Assembly: GCF_024273195.1 (NCBI RefSeq)
Contig: NZ_JAMZCU010000005.1
Location: forward strand, 293,137-357,136
DNA length: 64,000 nucleotides
Reading direction: 5' to 3'
From: Devosia ureilytica
GTDB taxonomy: Bacteria; Pseudomonadota; Alphaproteobacteria; Rhizobiales; Devosiaceae
Made by a program: the position numbers and the translations under genes. Below, in pieces: positions 1 to 8,654 of this stretch (the stretch's first letter is position 1; the number at the start of each line of letters is the position of its first letter). Below the pieces are notes generated by a model. It had not been told where the DNA came from, did not search any database, and worked only from the letters and a program-made list of their open reading frames with translations.

Positions 1-284
1 ATGGCGTTGAGAAAGGTGTGCATGGAGCCCTTGAGCAACTCCACGAACGGCTTTTTCACCGGATATTTCCGGCTCCCGCACAGCACCGAATGCTCCAGGA
101 TATGCGCAATGCCGGTGGAATCCTCCGGCGGCGTCTTGAAGGTAATGCCAAACACCTTGTTCTCGTCGGAATTGACGAGGCTGAGCACCTCCGCGCCGGT
201 CTTCCTGTGCCGATAAAGCTTGGCCTGTGAATTGATCTCGGCAATGGCGTCGTCACGAACAAGCTCGAACGCAGGATGGGACAT
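1..284 (-). CDS. M16C-family zinc metallopeptidase (presequence protease-like), N-terminal part
   Basis: Only the first 94 codons are inside the window; the gene runs off the left edge. The translation starts MSHPAFELVRDDAIAEINSQ and carries the inverted zinc motif HxxEH (H61, E64, H65 in HILEH), followed by SVLCGSRKYPVKKPF, which is very typical of the PreP/Cym1 branch of the insulinase family. These are roughly 1000-residue, two-half peptidases that degrade free peptides. The start is supported by an AAGAAGAAGAG purine tract about 7 bases upstream. The family is clear. The bacterial substrate is unknown, and the rest of the protein cannot be checked. Confidence 0.88.
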   Translation of the reverse strand, partial: MSHPAFELVRDDAIAEINSQAKLYRHRKTGAEVLSLVNSDENKVFGITFKTPPEDSTGIAHILEHSVLCGSRKYPVKKPFVELLKGSMHTFLNA

Positions 285-360
285 GGCACAACTCTTCTTC
301 TTGGCTTTTGAGGCCCTAACCTAGGTGTCGAAAATACCTGCCGCTAGTGGCCGTTGCGAA

Positions 361-380
361 GTGTACAACAAAAGTGTACA
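361..380. promoter_or_regulatory. Pair of TGTACA palindromes upstream of brnTA (putative operator)
   Basis: Two GTGTACA copies lie at 361-367 and 374-380, 13 bases apart. Each contains the palindrome TGTACA, so the pair also forms an inverted repeat with a 7-base spacer. They sit about 100 bases before brnT and in the shared upstream region of the peptidase gene. BrnA antitoxins carry a ribbon-helix-helix domain and are known to repress their own operon, so autoregulation is a reasonable inference. The exact BrnA site is not established here. Confidence 0.4.
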
Positions 381-481
381 TTAACCGAACGGCGCATGAC
401 GTGCTGACGAACTACAATTGGTGACGTCAACCATCTGCGTGGAACGCTCCATGCGGTTGCAGCTGCTCAGGGAGCGCCGAC

Positions 482-757
482 GTGGACTACGAGTGGGACG
501 AAGCTAAACGCTGGTCGAATATAGACAAGCACAAGGTCGATTTCAGACTTGCGGCTTTCATATTCGAAGGTCCGGTCATTTTGGAACCCGACCACCGACG
601 GGACTATGGCGAGGAAAGATTTCTCGCAATTGGCTTTGTCGATAACGAGTGCTTTGTCGTTGCGCACACACGAAGGGGTGAAATCATCCGCCTTATATCT
701 GCTTGGAAAGGTGGTCGTAATGACCGAAGAAAACATCAAGCGCTATACCCTGGCTGA
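482..757 (+). CDS. brnT: BrnT-family toxin (RelE-fold ribonuclease)
   Basis: This 91-residue protein has the BrnT hallmarks. The N-terminus reads DYEWDEAKRWSNIDKHKVDF, then come an FEGPVILEPDHRRDYGEERF segment, a central LAIGFVDNECFVVAHTRRGE strand pair, and an R-I-I-R-L-I-S-A end. BrnT is a type II toxin that cleaves RNA and stops translation, and it is neutralised by BrnA. The start is GTG at 482; no strong Shine-Dalgarno is seen. The C-terminus is slightly longer than usual because the frame runs into brnA, and the two genes overlap by 38 bases. The call rests on residue pattern plus the adjacent antitoxin. Confidence 0.88.
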   Translation: MDYEWDEAKRWSNIDKHKVDFRLAAFIFEGPVILEPDHRRDYGEERFLAIGFVDNECFVVAHTRRGEIIRLISAWKGGRNDRRKHQALYPG

Positions 758-1043
758 GCTTCGCGAAATGAAGGACCGTGGGGATTTTTATCATAACCCC
801 GACGCCCCCGAGGGCCCTGACCTCCCTGACAGCTTCTGGGAGAATGCGGTCGCGGTCGATCCACAAGGCAAAACCTCCGTTCACCTCAAGCTCGACGCCG
901 ACGTTTTTTTCTTCTTCAAGCGCCAGGGCAAAGGCCACATAACCCGCATGCAGGATGTGCTAAGGGCCTATATGAAGGCGCATCAGAACCCTGATGGCTC
1001 ATTGCTCACACCCAAAGAAAAGCCGAACCGCAAGGCCGGCTGA
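720..1043 (+). CDS. brnA: BrnA-family antitoxin
   Basis: This 107-residue protein starts at ATG 720, inside the end of brnT, as is usual for translationally coupled brnTA pairs. The N-terminal part (MTEENIKRYTLAELREMKDR) is the toxin-binding region. The C-terminal part from about residue 55 (VHLKLDADVFFFFKRQGKGH onward) matches the ribbon-helix-helix DNA-binding domain of the BrnA/CopG superfamily. Expected roles are neutralising BrnT and repressing the operon. A longer upstream reading of the same frame exists but would overlap nearly all of brnT, so the internal ATG was chosen. Confidence 0.87.
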   Translation: MTEENIKRYTLAELREMKDRGDFYHNPDAPEGPDLPDSFWENAVAVDPQGKTSVHLKLDADVFFFFKRQGKGHITRMQDVLRAYMKAHQNPDGSLLTPKEKPNRKAG

Positions 1044-1057
1044 TCCCTGCCGGGCAG

Positions 1058-2032
1058 TTACACCCCGCCCCTGATTTCCGGCTTCACGTCCGTCTGGTAC
1101 CATTCTCCCAGCTGCTTCATCAGCGCCGGGAACAGGCTCCGCCGCTCACTGGCCGCAACATTGTCAGCGATCTGTTCGGGCTTGGAAACGCCCGCAATCA
1201 CCGTCGACACCTGGGGGTGATCAAGGATCCAGCGCAGCGCAAACTGGCTCATCGGCATGCTTTCGGGCGCAAAGCCCTTGAGCATCTGTACCAGTTCGAC
1301 GCCCCGCTCGAACGGGATGCCCGAAAAGGTCTCGCCCACCGAAAACGCCGCGCCGTCACGATTGTAGTTGCGATGGTCGCTCTCTTCGAACTGGGTGGAT
1401 TTGTCGTATTTACCGCTAAGCAAGCCGCTCGCCAGCGGCAGCCGCACGATGACGCCGACATCCTGTGCCGCCGCCCTGGGCAGCAGTTCGGCGGCCGCAT
1501 CCTGGCGGAAGAGATTGAAGATGATCTGCAAGGTAGCGCAGCCGGGCTGTTCGAGGCAGAGCATGCCTTCCTCGATGGTTTCGACGCTGGCGCCCCAATG
1601 GCGCACCAGCCCCTCGGCCTGCAGCTCATCCATCCATCCAAAGATCGCCCCGTCGCGCAGCACGGCGGCGGGTACGCAGTGGAGCTGCGCCAGGTCGAGC
1701 GTTGCCACCCCCAGCCGCTTGGCCGAGGCAACAAGGCTCTCGCGCACACCCTGCTTGGAATAATTGTCCGGGAACAGCGTGCCGCCCCGCCCCAGCTTCG
1801 TCGCCACCTTGACATTGGGGCCCTTGGCATGGGCGCCGATACGTGTTTCCGACAGGCCCCCGCCATAAACGTCCGCAGTGTCCCAGAAGGTGATCCCGGC
1901 GGTCAGCGCGTGTCCGAGAATGGCATTGGCGGTTTCCTCGCCCACCGGCCCGAAATCGCCGCCCAGCTGCCAGCACCCAAGGCCGATCTCGCTGACCTCA
2001 TACCCCGTCTTGCCCAGCCGTCGCGTTTTCAT
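1058..2032 (-). CDS. Aldo/keto reductase
   Basis: A 324-residue cytosolic NAD(P)H-dependent oxidoreductase with a TIM-barrel fold. Visible family signatures are GLGCWQLGG near the N-terminus, the catalytic Asp and Tyr in FWDTADVYGGG, the catalytic Lys in VATKLGRG and the His in LAQLH. The C-terminal cofactor-binding part reads FALRWILDHPQVSTVIAGVS. The ATG at 2032 is preferred because GGAG lies 8 bases before it; an ATG at 2038 is also possible. The gene follows the GntR regulator on the same strand, 104 bases downstream, and may belong to the same sugar-related locus. The substrate cannot be told from sequence. Confidence 0.9.
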   Translation of the reverse strand: MKTRRLGKTGYEVSEIGLGCWQLGGDFGPVGEETANAILGHALTAGITFWDTADVYGGGLSETRIGAHAKGPNVKVATKLGRGGTLFPDNYSKQGVRESLVASAKRLGVATLDLAQLHCVPAAVLRDGAIFGWMDELQAEGLVRHWGASVETIEEGMLCLEQPGCATLQIIFNLFRQDAAAELLPRAAAQDVGVIVRLPLASGLLSGKYDKSTQFEESDHRNYNRDGAAFSVGETFSGIPFERGVELVQMLKGFAPESMPMSQFALRWILDHPQVSTVIAGVSKPEQIADNVAASERRSLFPALMKQLGEWYQTDVKPEIRGGV

Positions 2033-2136
2033 GCCCATGTCTCCGAGAACCTTTGAATTGGCCGCAACCTATTTGCGCGGCCACGCAAGAACAAGGGCGC
2101 CACAGCGCCCCGGTTCCCTCCAGCCAAACGGCCGGC

Positions 2137-2829
2137 TCATTCAAAATAGTCGGGAAAATCCTCGATGGTCTGGTTGAGCAGCACTTCCGCCCGCCCCAGA
2201 TGCGCCCGCATCGCCGCCTCGGCGCCTGCCACATCAGCCCGCGCCACCGCCTCTGCGATCTGCTTGTGCTCGGCAATGGCGCGCTGGCTCGAGGACACAC
2301 CCAGCGTCAGATAGCGCACCCGGTCGAGCTGCATCTTGTGATCATCAATCAGCTGCCAGGCGTATTCCACCCCCGCCAGCCGCGCCAGCGTGCGGTGGAA
2401 TAACTCATCGAGCTTGTGGAAACGCCGGCTGTCATTCGCCGCCGAGGCCGCTTCCTGGTCAAGGATAAGCTTGGCCAGCACTTCGGCCGCCTCGGTGCCG
2501 GGACGCGACGCCACGCGGCGGATGATTTCCACCTCGATGCTTTCGCGGATGAACCGGCTCTGGCGCACCCCGTCGGGCGAGATTTTCTTGACCACCGTGG
2601 CGCGCTTGGGCCGGATCAGCAGCAGGCCCTGCTGCGCCAGCCGGATAAAAGCCTCGCGCACCGGCTGCCGCGACACGCCATAGCGTCCGGCAATATCGCT
2701 TTCCGAAATCACGTCGCCCGGCTTGAGCGCCATGCTGACAATGTCGTCGCGCAAGGCAACGACAACCCGAAAAGCAATGGTCCCCTCTAATGTGTCGCCC
2801 ACCTTGCCTCGCACTTGGGCTGATTCCAT
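2137..2829 (-). CDS. GntR-family transcriptional regulator (FCD/FadR subfamily)
   Basis: The N-terminal winged helix (about residues 10-80) shows DIVSMALKPGDVISESDIAG and GVSRQPVREAF, the typical GntR recognition segment. The C-terminal all-helical FCD ligand domain includes FHRTLARLAGVEYAWQ and IAEHKQIAEAV, with the histidines that usually coordinate a metal in this domain. The start is uncertain. The ATG at 2829 gives 230 residues but has no clear Shine-Dalgarno, while a GTG at 2886 gives 249 residues and has GGAGGGG about 10 bases upstream. It is divergent from the oxidoreductase at 3062, with a palindrome between them, so it probably controls that gene and itself. Confidence 0.9.
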   Translation of the reverse strand: MESAQVRGKVGDTLEGTIAFRVVVALRDDIVSMALKPGDVISESDIAGRYGVSRQPVREAFIRLAQQGLLLIRPKRATVVKKISPDGVRQSRFIRESIEVEIIRRVASRPGTEAAEVLAKLILDQEAASAANDSRRFHKLDELFHRTLARLAGVEYAWQLIDDHKMQLDRVRYLTLGVSSSQRAIAEHKQIAEAVARADVAGAEAAMRAHLGRAEVLLNQTIEDFPDYFE

Positions 2830-2966
2830 CCCCGAACCATGGGACGGATAGGGGTTTGACTGGTCGCTTCGTTTGCGCTCTTCCACAGAATTCTCGCCCC
2901 TCCGCCTGTCTATCCGCCGCGCCGCGCCGCTGTCTGGACCGCCGCCAACAGAATTGTCGAAAGAAA

Positions 2967-2992
2967 CTATACAACTCTGCAATCTTGTATGG
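2967..2992. promoter_or_regulatory. Candidate GntR operator in the divergent promoter
   Basis: ATACAA (2969-2974) and TTGTAT (2985-2990) form a perfect 6-base inverted repeat with a 10-base spacer, between the GntR gene and the oxidoreductase. TTGTAT/ATACAA half-sites are common for FCD-type GntR regulators, though usually with a shorter spacer. The assignment to the adjacent regulator is inferred from position. Confidence 0.5.
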
Positions 2993-3061
2993 TAGATGCT
3001 TCCGCACAGTCTGTCACCGAAGTGGCGGCACCCATTTAAAATCGAGACCGGAGAGAACAGA

Positions 3062-4342
3062 ATGGCCAAGACCTACGCGCTCGTGGGGACCGGAGGTCGC
3101 GCACGCATGTTCTATGAGGCGATCCTGGGACCGCATCGCGCCGAGGCCCGGCTCGTGGCCCTTTGCGACACCAATCAGGTGCGCATGGACTTCACCAACA
3201 AGGTGATTTCCGAGGAACTGGGCGGCCAGAAGGTCCCCACCTACAAACCCGCCGGCTTCGCCAGCATGATCGCCGAGCACAAGCCCGATACGATCATCGT
3301 CACCTCGATTGACCGCACCCACGACCGCTACATCATTGCCGCGCTCGAAGCCGGCTGCGACGTCATCACCGAAAAGCCGATGACCACCGACCCCGAAAAG
3401 TGCCAGGCCATTCTCGACGCCGTCGAGCGCACCGGCAAACAGGTTCGCGTCACCTTCAACTATCGCTATGCCCCGCACAATTCGGCCCTGCGCGAACTGA
3501 TCGCCGAAGGCGCCATCGGCAAGGTCACCTCGGTGCATTTCGAATGGCTGCTCGATACCCGCCATGGCGCCGACTATTTCCGCCGCTGGCACCGCGACAA
3601 GCGCAATTCTGGCGGCCTGATGGTCCACAAGTCGACCCACCATTTCGATCTGGTCAATTTCTGGCTCGGCAGCCAGCCCGACACCGTCTTCGGCATGGGC
3701 GATCTCAAATTCTATGGCCGCGCCAATGCCGAGGAGCGGGGCGTCTTTACTCCCTATACCCGCACCACCGGCGTGGAAGCGGCCAAGGACGATCCCTTCG
3801 CCATCGATCTGACCTCCACCCCGGTCCAGAAGGGTCTCTACTGGGATGGCGAAAAGGAAGATGGGTACCAGCGCGATCAGAACGTCTTTGGTGATGGCAT
3901 CTCCATCGAGGACACGATGAATGTCATCGTGCGCTATCGCAACAAGGCGGTCATGACCTATTCCCTCTATGCCTATGCGCCCTGGGAAGGGTTCAATGTC
4001 GCTATCAACGGCACCGGCGGCCGGCTCGAGCTGACCGTGCACGAAAATTCCTACATCAATGCCGGCGCCGGCTCGGAAACCGAAGGCGCCGCCAAGGGCG
4101 TCAAGCTCTATCACTTCCCGCTGCATGGCGAACCGCGCGTCGTCCCGGTCCAGCATGGCGAAGGCGGCCATGGCGGCGGCGACAAGATCATGCTCGAGGA
4201 AATCTTCGGCAATGCCACCCCGCGCCCCGGCTACGGCGCCAATCACCGCGACGGCGCCCTTTCCATCCTCACCGGCATCGCCGCCAACAAAAGCTTCGCC
4301 ACCGGTCTGCCGGTGGATGTGAACACGCTGGTCAGGCTTTAG
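3062..4342 (+). CDS. Gfo/Idh/MocA-family oxidoreductase
   Basis: This 426-residue NAD(P)-dependent sugar or inositol dehydrogenase-type protein has an N-terminal Rossmann fold (YALVGTGGRARMFYEAI) and the family EKP motif with its catalytic Lys (CDVITEKPMTTD, about residue 105). A C-terminal alpha/beta domain includes GGLMVHKSTHHFDLVNFWLG. It is somewhat longer than the 330-380 residues usual for the family. The start at 3062 has GGAGAGAA 5-12 bases upstream. The gene is divergent from a GntR regulator, which suggests an inducible carbohydrate role. The substrate is unknown. Confidence 0.9.
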   Translation: MAKTYALVGTGGRARMFYEAILGPHRAEARLVALCDTNQVRMDFTNKVISEELGGQKVPTYKPAGFASMIAEHKPDTIIVTSIDRTHDRYIIAALEAGCDVITEKPMTTDPEKCQAILDAVERTGKQVRVTFNYRYAPHNSALRELIAEGAIGKVTSVHFEWLLDTRHGADYFRRWHRDKRNSGGLMVHKSTHHFDLVNFWLGSQPDTVFGMGDLKFYGRANAEERGVFTPYTRTTGVEAAKDDPFAIDLTSTPVQKGLYWDGEKEDGYQRDQNVFGDGISIEDTMNVIVRYRNKAVMTYSLYAYAPWEGFNVAINGTGGRLELTVHENSYINAGAGSETEGAAKGVKLYHFPLHGEPRVVPVQHGEGGHGGGDKIMLEEIFGNATPRPGYGANHRDGALSILTGIAANKSFATGLPVDVNTLVRL

Positions 4343-4612
4343 AGCGCTTCTAGCAAAAGTGGCAACGGCTTTGCGGTTCAGAAGCACGGCAAAACAAGGG
4401 CTTAGAGCATTCAGCGTTTCAGCAAAACGGTGAAATGCTCTAACGGTTGGGCACCTGGTCACCCTCCCCCTCAGAGGGGGGGGGGGGTATCGCCGCCAGG
4501 CCGATATGCCGGTGTTCATCGTCTCCCTCCCCCTCGTGGGGAGGGTAGCGACGCTAGGTGCGCCGCACCGTAGCAAAGCTGGGGTGGGGGGGATTCCCCA
4601 CAGAGACGACCT
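4343..4612. repeat. Intergenic mosaic repeat, two parts
   Basis: The first part holds a perfect 10-base inverted repeat, TTAGAGCATT (4402-4411) and AATGCTCTAA (4434-4443), of the GTGAAATGCTCT type that recurs in this window. The second part (about 4508-4605) has the CTCCCTCCCCCTYGTGGGGA, GGTAGCGACGCTAGG and AGCTGGGGTGGGGG blocks seen in the larger copies at 12155, 17884 and 56014. No coding potential is apparent. It lies between convergent genes, so it probably marks transcript ends. Confidence 0.75.
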
Positions 4613-4623
4613 CGGTACCGCTC

Positions 4624-5145
4624 CTACCGATTAAACGGCACGCTCGCCGTCAGCACGTCGCCCGAATTGTTGAATTCGACCTCGAAGTCCACGGTGATCT
4701 TGTCATTGATCAGCAAGATCCGCGCCCCGATCCGCACGTCGCCGCCGGCGCGATCCTTTTGCTGCTCACGCAGGTCAAAGCTGATATTGCCGCCCGACTG
4801 CCGGCCGATGGCCAGCCCGGTGTAACCGGCATTGGAGCTCATGGCGGCTTCAAAGCGGCGCTCGGCGTCATTATAGGCGATAGTGCCGCTGATCGAGAGC
4901 GTCGCGTTCACCAGCGTGCAACGGCCAGTGTAATTGATCTTGAGCAGATTGCCCTGCGAAACGCCCAGGCGACAGCGGAATGGCTCGGGCTGGTCGCCGC
5001 CCACCAGGGCCCCCTCGCCGCGCCAGTCCCCGATATAGGATGTGAGCAAATCAAGCTCGCCATTGGCGGCCTGCACCATGCTTGGTGTTGCCGTCGGTGC
5101 CAAAAGGGCCAATGCGACCAGTGCCGCCCGAAACCCGTTTTTCAC
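4624..5145 (-). CDS. Small secreted protein of unknown function
   Basis: This 173-residue protein has a clear Sec signal peptide (VKNGFRAALVALALLAPTAT, likely cleaved near AQAANG, about residue 27). The mature part is rich in beta-strand-forming stretches (LLTSYIGDWRGEGALVGG, ISGTIAYNDAERRFEAA, NISFDLREQQKDRAGG) with two cysteines, suggesting a small periplasmic beta-barrel or lipocalin-like fold. The start is the GTG at 5145, preceded by GAGGGGGG. I do not recognise the family. It is convergent with the oxidoreductase and divergent from the ABC transporter genes. Confidence 0.75.
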   Translation of the reverse strand: MKNGFRAALVALALLAPTATPSMVQAANGELDLLTSYIGDWRGEGALVGGDQPEPFRCRLGVSQGNLLKINYTGRCTLVNATLSISGTIAYNDAERRFEAAMSSNAGYTGLAIGRQSGGNISFDLREQQKDRAGGDVRIGARILLINDKITVDFEVEFNNSGDVLTASVPFNR

Positions 5146-5319
5146 GCTTCCCCCCTCACGATTTCTCCCGCCGCCCTGTCTGCCAGCACTTTTGCACCGC
5201 CGCCAGTAAAAATATCCACTCGTTGACGGCAATGTTACGAATCAACCTACCAATATTGCGTGAAGTTACTGGGTAAGGTGCAGCACAACCTTCCCGGCCG
5301 AAATGAGGGGACAACGGTC

Positions 5320-6066
5320 ATGGTTTCTGGACCGATCATCGACGCACGCGACGTGGACTACAGCCTGGATGTGGCTGGGCGACCGCTCCATATCCTGCGC
5401 AGGGTTTCCCTGACCGTTGCGCCATCCGAAGTGATCGCCATTGTCGGTCCGTCCGGCAGCGGCAAGACCTCGCTGCTCATGCTGCTGGCCGGTCTGGAAA
5501 AAGCCACCGGCGGCTCGGTCATGGTCAATGGCAGCGACCTGGGTGCCATGAACGAGGACGCGCTGGCGCGGTTTCGCCGCCATACCCTTGGCATTGTCTT
5601 CCAGAGCTTTCACCTTATCCCCTCGCTGAGCGCGCTCGATAATGTGGGCCTGGCGCTCGAAATTGCAGAGCCCGACCTCTCCATGGCGCAGATCCGCGAC
5701 AAGGCTGCGGCGGCATTGACCGCGGTTGGCCTTGGGGATCGGCTCGATCATCGCCCAACCGCTCTTTCAGGGGGCGAGCAACAGCGCGTTGGCCTCGCCC
5801 GCGCCACCGTCGCCGACCTGCCACTGCTCCTGGCCGATGAACCCACGGGCAATCTCGACCAGAAGACCGGCGCCATCGTCGTCGACCTGATGTTCGACCT
5901 GGCCCGCCGCAACAATACCGCCGTGGTGCTGATTACCCATGATCCAGCGCTGGCCGCCCGTGCCGACCGCGTTTTCACCATGACCCAGGGCCAACTCACC
6001 GAAACGCCGATGGCCAAAACCGCCGCTGCCAAGCCCGCAGCGGCTAAGACGCGGGCCGCCAAATGA
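5320..6066 (+). CDS. ABC transporter ATP-binding protein (LolD/YbbA type)
   Basis: A 248-residue ABC ATPase with Walker A GPSGSGKTS (about residue 46), Q-loop FQSFHLIPSLSALDNV, signature LSGGEQQR, Walker B LLLADEPTGNLD and H-loop ITHD. The FHLIPSLSALDNV segment places it with the LolD/MacB/YbbA group that powers FtsX-type permeases. The C-terminus has a low-complexity Lys/Ala tail (AAAKPAAAKTRAAK). The start at 5320 has GAGGGG 9 bases upstream. It overlaps the permease gene by 4 bases, so the two are translationally coupled. The cargo is unknown; a lipid, lipoprotein or peptide is typical. Confidence 0.92.
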   Translation: MVSGPIIDARDVDYSLDVAGRPLHILRRVSLTVAPSEVIAIVGPSGSGKTSLLMLLAGLEKATGGSVMVNGSDLGAMNEDALARFRRHTLGIVFQSFHLIPSLSALDNVGLALEIAEPDLSMAQIRDKAAAALTAVGLGDRLDHRPTALSGGEQQRVGLARATVADLPLLLADEPTGNLDQKTGAIVVDLMFDLARRNNTAVVLITHDPALAARADRVFTMTQGQLTETPMAKTAAAKPAAAKTRAAK

Positions 6067-8612
6067 TGCGCTCCGTCTGGCCTGCCATTCGCATTGGCCT
6101 GCTCGACATGCGCGGCGATCTGCGGCGCTTCCTGCTGCTGGTTGTCTGCCTGGCAGTCGGCACGGCGCTGATTGCCGGGGTCAATTCTGTCGGTACCAGC
6201 ATTACCCGCGCCATCGAAACCGGCGCCGCTGAAATCATGGGCGGCGACATAGAACTCTCCCGCGCCGACCGGCTGGCCACCCCCGATGAACTGGCCGCCA
6301 TGCAGGCGCTGGGCCAGGTCGTAAGCGTCATCGACACCAATCTGCGCGCCGAAACCTTCACCGACGAGGCCTTTGCCGATGTCAGCGCCGTGGGCGCGGG
6401 CTACCCGCTGCTGGGCGCCATACGCAGCCCGCAACTGTCTCCGGGCGAAGATATCGGCGCCTTGCTGGCTGAAACCGATGGCGCCCATGGCGCGCTGATC
6501 GATGGCATCATGCTCGATCAGCTCGGCATCGGCATTGGCGACCGCTTTGGCCTTGGCGGCACCGAATTTGTCGTGCGCGGCACGCTTGCCCAACTGCCCG
6601 ATGGCCCGGTTCGCGGCTTCCGACTGGGCCTGCCCACGCTGATTACCGCCGAGGGCTTTGCCGTCGTCAGCGACCGCACCTCGCCGCTGCCTGGCCTTGG
6701 CACCTGGTATCGCTACAAGATCCTCTTGACCGACCGCGATATCGAAACCGGTCTCGCCAGCGCCGTCGAACAGTTCAGCGCTCAGGGCTGGACCGTTCGG
6801 TCCGCCCGCGACGGCTTGGGGCAGATGGTGCGCTATTACGATCTCTTCATGCGCTTTCTCGTCATCGTCGGTCTTGGCTCGCTGCTCATTGGCGGCGTCT
6901 CGGTCTGGACCGGCATGCGCGCCTATATTGCCGAACGCTCCGGCGTCATCGCCGTGCTGCGCTCCATTGGCGCGGGCCGTTCGCGCGTCTTCATCCATTT
7001 TCTTGCCCAGGTTTCGGCCCTGGCGGTGGTCGGGGTCGGCATAGGGCTGATTGCCGGCGCCAGCGTGGCCTGGTTCATCCTGCCCTCCATCGGGGCTGCG
7101 GTCGGCATTCCGCTGACGCCCGCCGTCCATGTCCAGCCGCTGCTGGTCGCCGCCGGCACGGGCCTGGTCACCGCCTTTGCCTTTGCCTATCTGCCCCTGC
7201 AGCAGGCCCAGGGCATCCGCCCGGTGCTGCTGTTCCGCTCCAAGGGCCTCGACGCCCCGCCGCTTGATTGGCACGCCCTGCTGCTCTCCTGGCAAGCGCT
7301 GCCGCTTGTTGCCGCCATCATCGCCTTTTTTCTCCTCGCCTGGCTGATGACCGGCGATCCGACGCTGGTCGCCGCCTTTGGCCTTGCCAGCGCGCTTGGC
7401 GCGGCGCTCTTCCAGCTGTTCATTCGCCTCGTCCAGGCCGGTTTGGCCCGCCTGCCCGAAGCCGGCCCGCGCATCCTGCGCCACGCCCTGCGCGCCATTT
7501 CCGGCGCCGGCCAGAACGCCGCGACGGTCGCCGTATCGGCCGGCATGGCGCTCTCCATGCTGATTGTCGTTCTGGTGATGCAGACCAACCTGCAGCAGGA
7601 GTTTTTGGGAGCCTCGGCCTTTGACGCACCCACCCTGGTCGGCTCCGATCTCTTCCCCGATGAAGTCGAAAACCTCGAAACCCTGGCCGCCAGCGGCAAT
7701 GACATTACCCGCTTCGTCTCGACCCCGATGCTGCGCGCCCGCCTTGACGCCGTCCAAAATGTTCCGGTTGACGCGCTGATCACACGCGGCCCCGAGGCCA
7801 CCTTCCTCCTCGCCGGCGAAGTCCCGCTCACCTTCCGCACCCATCTGCCCACCGCCTCGCGCGTCACGGCAGGCGAATGGTGGCCCGCGGACTATGCCGG
7901 GCCAGGCCTTGTCAGCCTGCACCAAAGCCTCAGGAACGGCCTCGGCGTCGACCTCGGCGACACCCTGACCTTCTCGATCTTTGGCGAACCGATCACCGTC
8001 ACCATCGCCAGCTTCCGCGACTATTCCTGGCAGGGCGGCATCGACTTTCTCGCCACCTTCTCCCCCGGCGTCCTCGACAACTATCCCACGACCCTGTTCG
8101 CCGCCGTCACCGCTGCGCCCGGCGCCGAAGAAGCCGTCGGGCGCCTCCTGGCCACCGAACTCCCCGACATCCGCTTCATCGCCGTGGGTGACACGCTCAA
8201 GCAGGTAACGGACGCGCTGGGGCAGCTCTCTTTTGCGGCCAGCCTTGTGGGTGGTCTTGCCGTCGGCAATGGCCTCCTGGTGCTCATCGGCAGCCTCGCC
8301 ACTGGCCGCCGCCAGCGCGAGGCCGACGCAGTGATAACCAAGGTACTGGGCGCCACCCGCACCGATCTGATTGCCACCGCCGCGCTGCAATATCTGCTGC
8401 TCGCGCTGCTCGCCGCCGTCCCCGCCTTGGCCCTCGGCCTCGGCCTTGGCCGGGTGGTCAGCGGCCTGATGCTGGCGGTGGACTTCACCGTCAAGCTCGA
8501 CATCATCGTGGTGGTGCTGGTGGTCGCTGTCGTGATCACCGCCATCCTGGGCGCCATGACCATCTGGCGCGCCGTCTCGACCCGCCCGGCAAGGCTGTTG
8601 AGGGATCTTTAG
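6063..8612 (+). CDS. ABC transporter permease with two FtsX domains (YbbP-like)
   Basis: An 849-residue membrane protein. The N-terminal transmembrane helix (FLLLVVCLAVGTALIAGVNS) is followed by a large periplasmic MacB-PCD-like domain. A first FtsX core of several helices (about residues 255-360) includes YIAERSGVIAVLRSIGA. Further helices and a second periplasmic region lead to a second FtsX core at the C-terminus (GGLAVGNGLLVLIGSLATGR to the end). This layout matches the YbbP family, which pairs with YbbA-type ATPases. It forms an operon with the upstream ATPase through an ATGATG overlap. It is probably an exporter or a mechanotransmission complex. Confidence 0.9.
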   Translation: MMRSVWPAIRIGLLDMRGDLRRFLLLVVCLAVGTALIAGVNSVGTSITRAIETGAAEIMGGDIELSRADRLATPDELAAMQALGQVVSVIDTNLRAETFTDEAFADVSAVGAGYPLLGAIRSPQLSPGEDIGALLAETDGAHGALIDGIMLDQLGIGIGDRFGLGGTEFVVRGTLAQLPDGPVRGFRLGLPTLITAEGFAVVSDRTSPLPGLGTWYRYKILLTDRDIETGLASAVEQFSAQGWTVRSARDGLGQMVRYYDLFMRFLVIVGLGSLLIGGVSVWTGMRAYIAERSGVIAVLRSIGAGRSRVFIHFLAQVSALAVVGVGIGLIAGASVAWFILPSIGAAVGIPLTPAVHVQPLLVAAGTGLVTAFAFAYLPLQQAQGIRPVLLFRSKGLDAPPLDWHALLLSWQALPLVAAIIAFFLLAWLMTGDPTLVAAFGLASALGAALFQLFIRLVQAGLARLPEAGPRILRHALRAISGAGQNAATVAVSAGMALSMLIVVLVMQTNLQQEFLGASAFDAPTLVGSDLFPDEVENLETLAASGNDITRFVSTPMLRARLDAVQNVPVDALITRGPEATFLLAGEVPLTFRTHLPTASRVTAGEWWPADYAGPGLVSLHQSLRNGLGVDLGDTLTFSIFGEPITVTIASFRDYSWQGGIDFLATFSPGVLDNYPTTLFAAVTAAPGAEEAVGRLLATELPDIRFIAVGDTLKQVTDALGQLSFAASLVGGLAVGNGLLVLIGSLATGRRQREADAVITKVLGATRTDLIATAALQYLLLALLAAVPALALGLGLGRVVSGLMLAVDFTVKLDIIVVVLVVAVVITAILGAMTIWRAVSTRPARLLRDL

Positions 8613-8654
8613 GTGGGGTGACTTGGCAAACACAGACGGAGCGTCAGAAGACCT

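Noticed and set aside
5748..8633. A 961-codon open frame antisense to the ABC permease
   Set aside because: Low-complexity Gly/Asp/Gln-rich translation with no domain, opposite a well-supported membrane protein gene.
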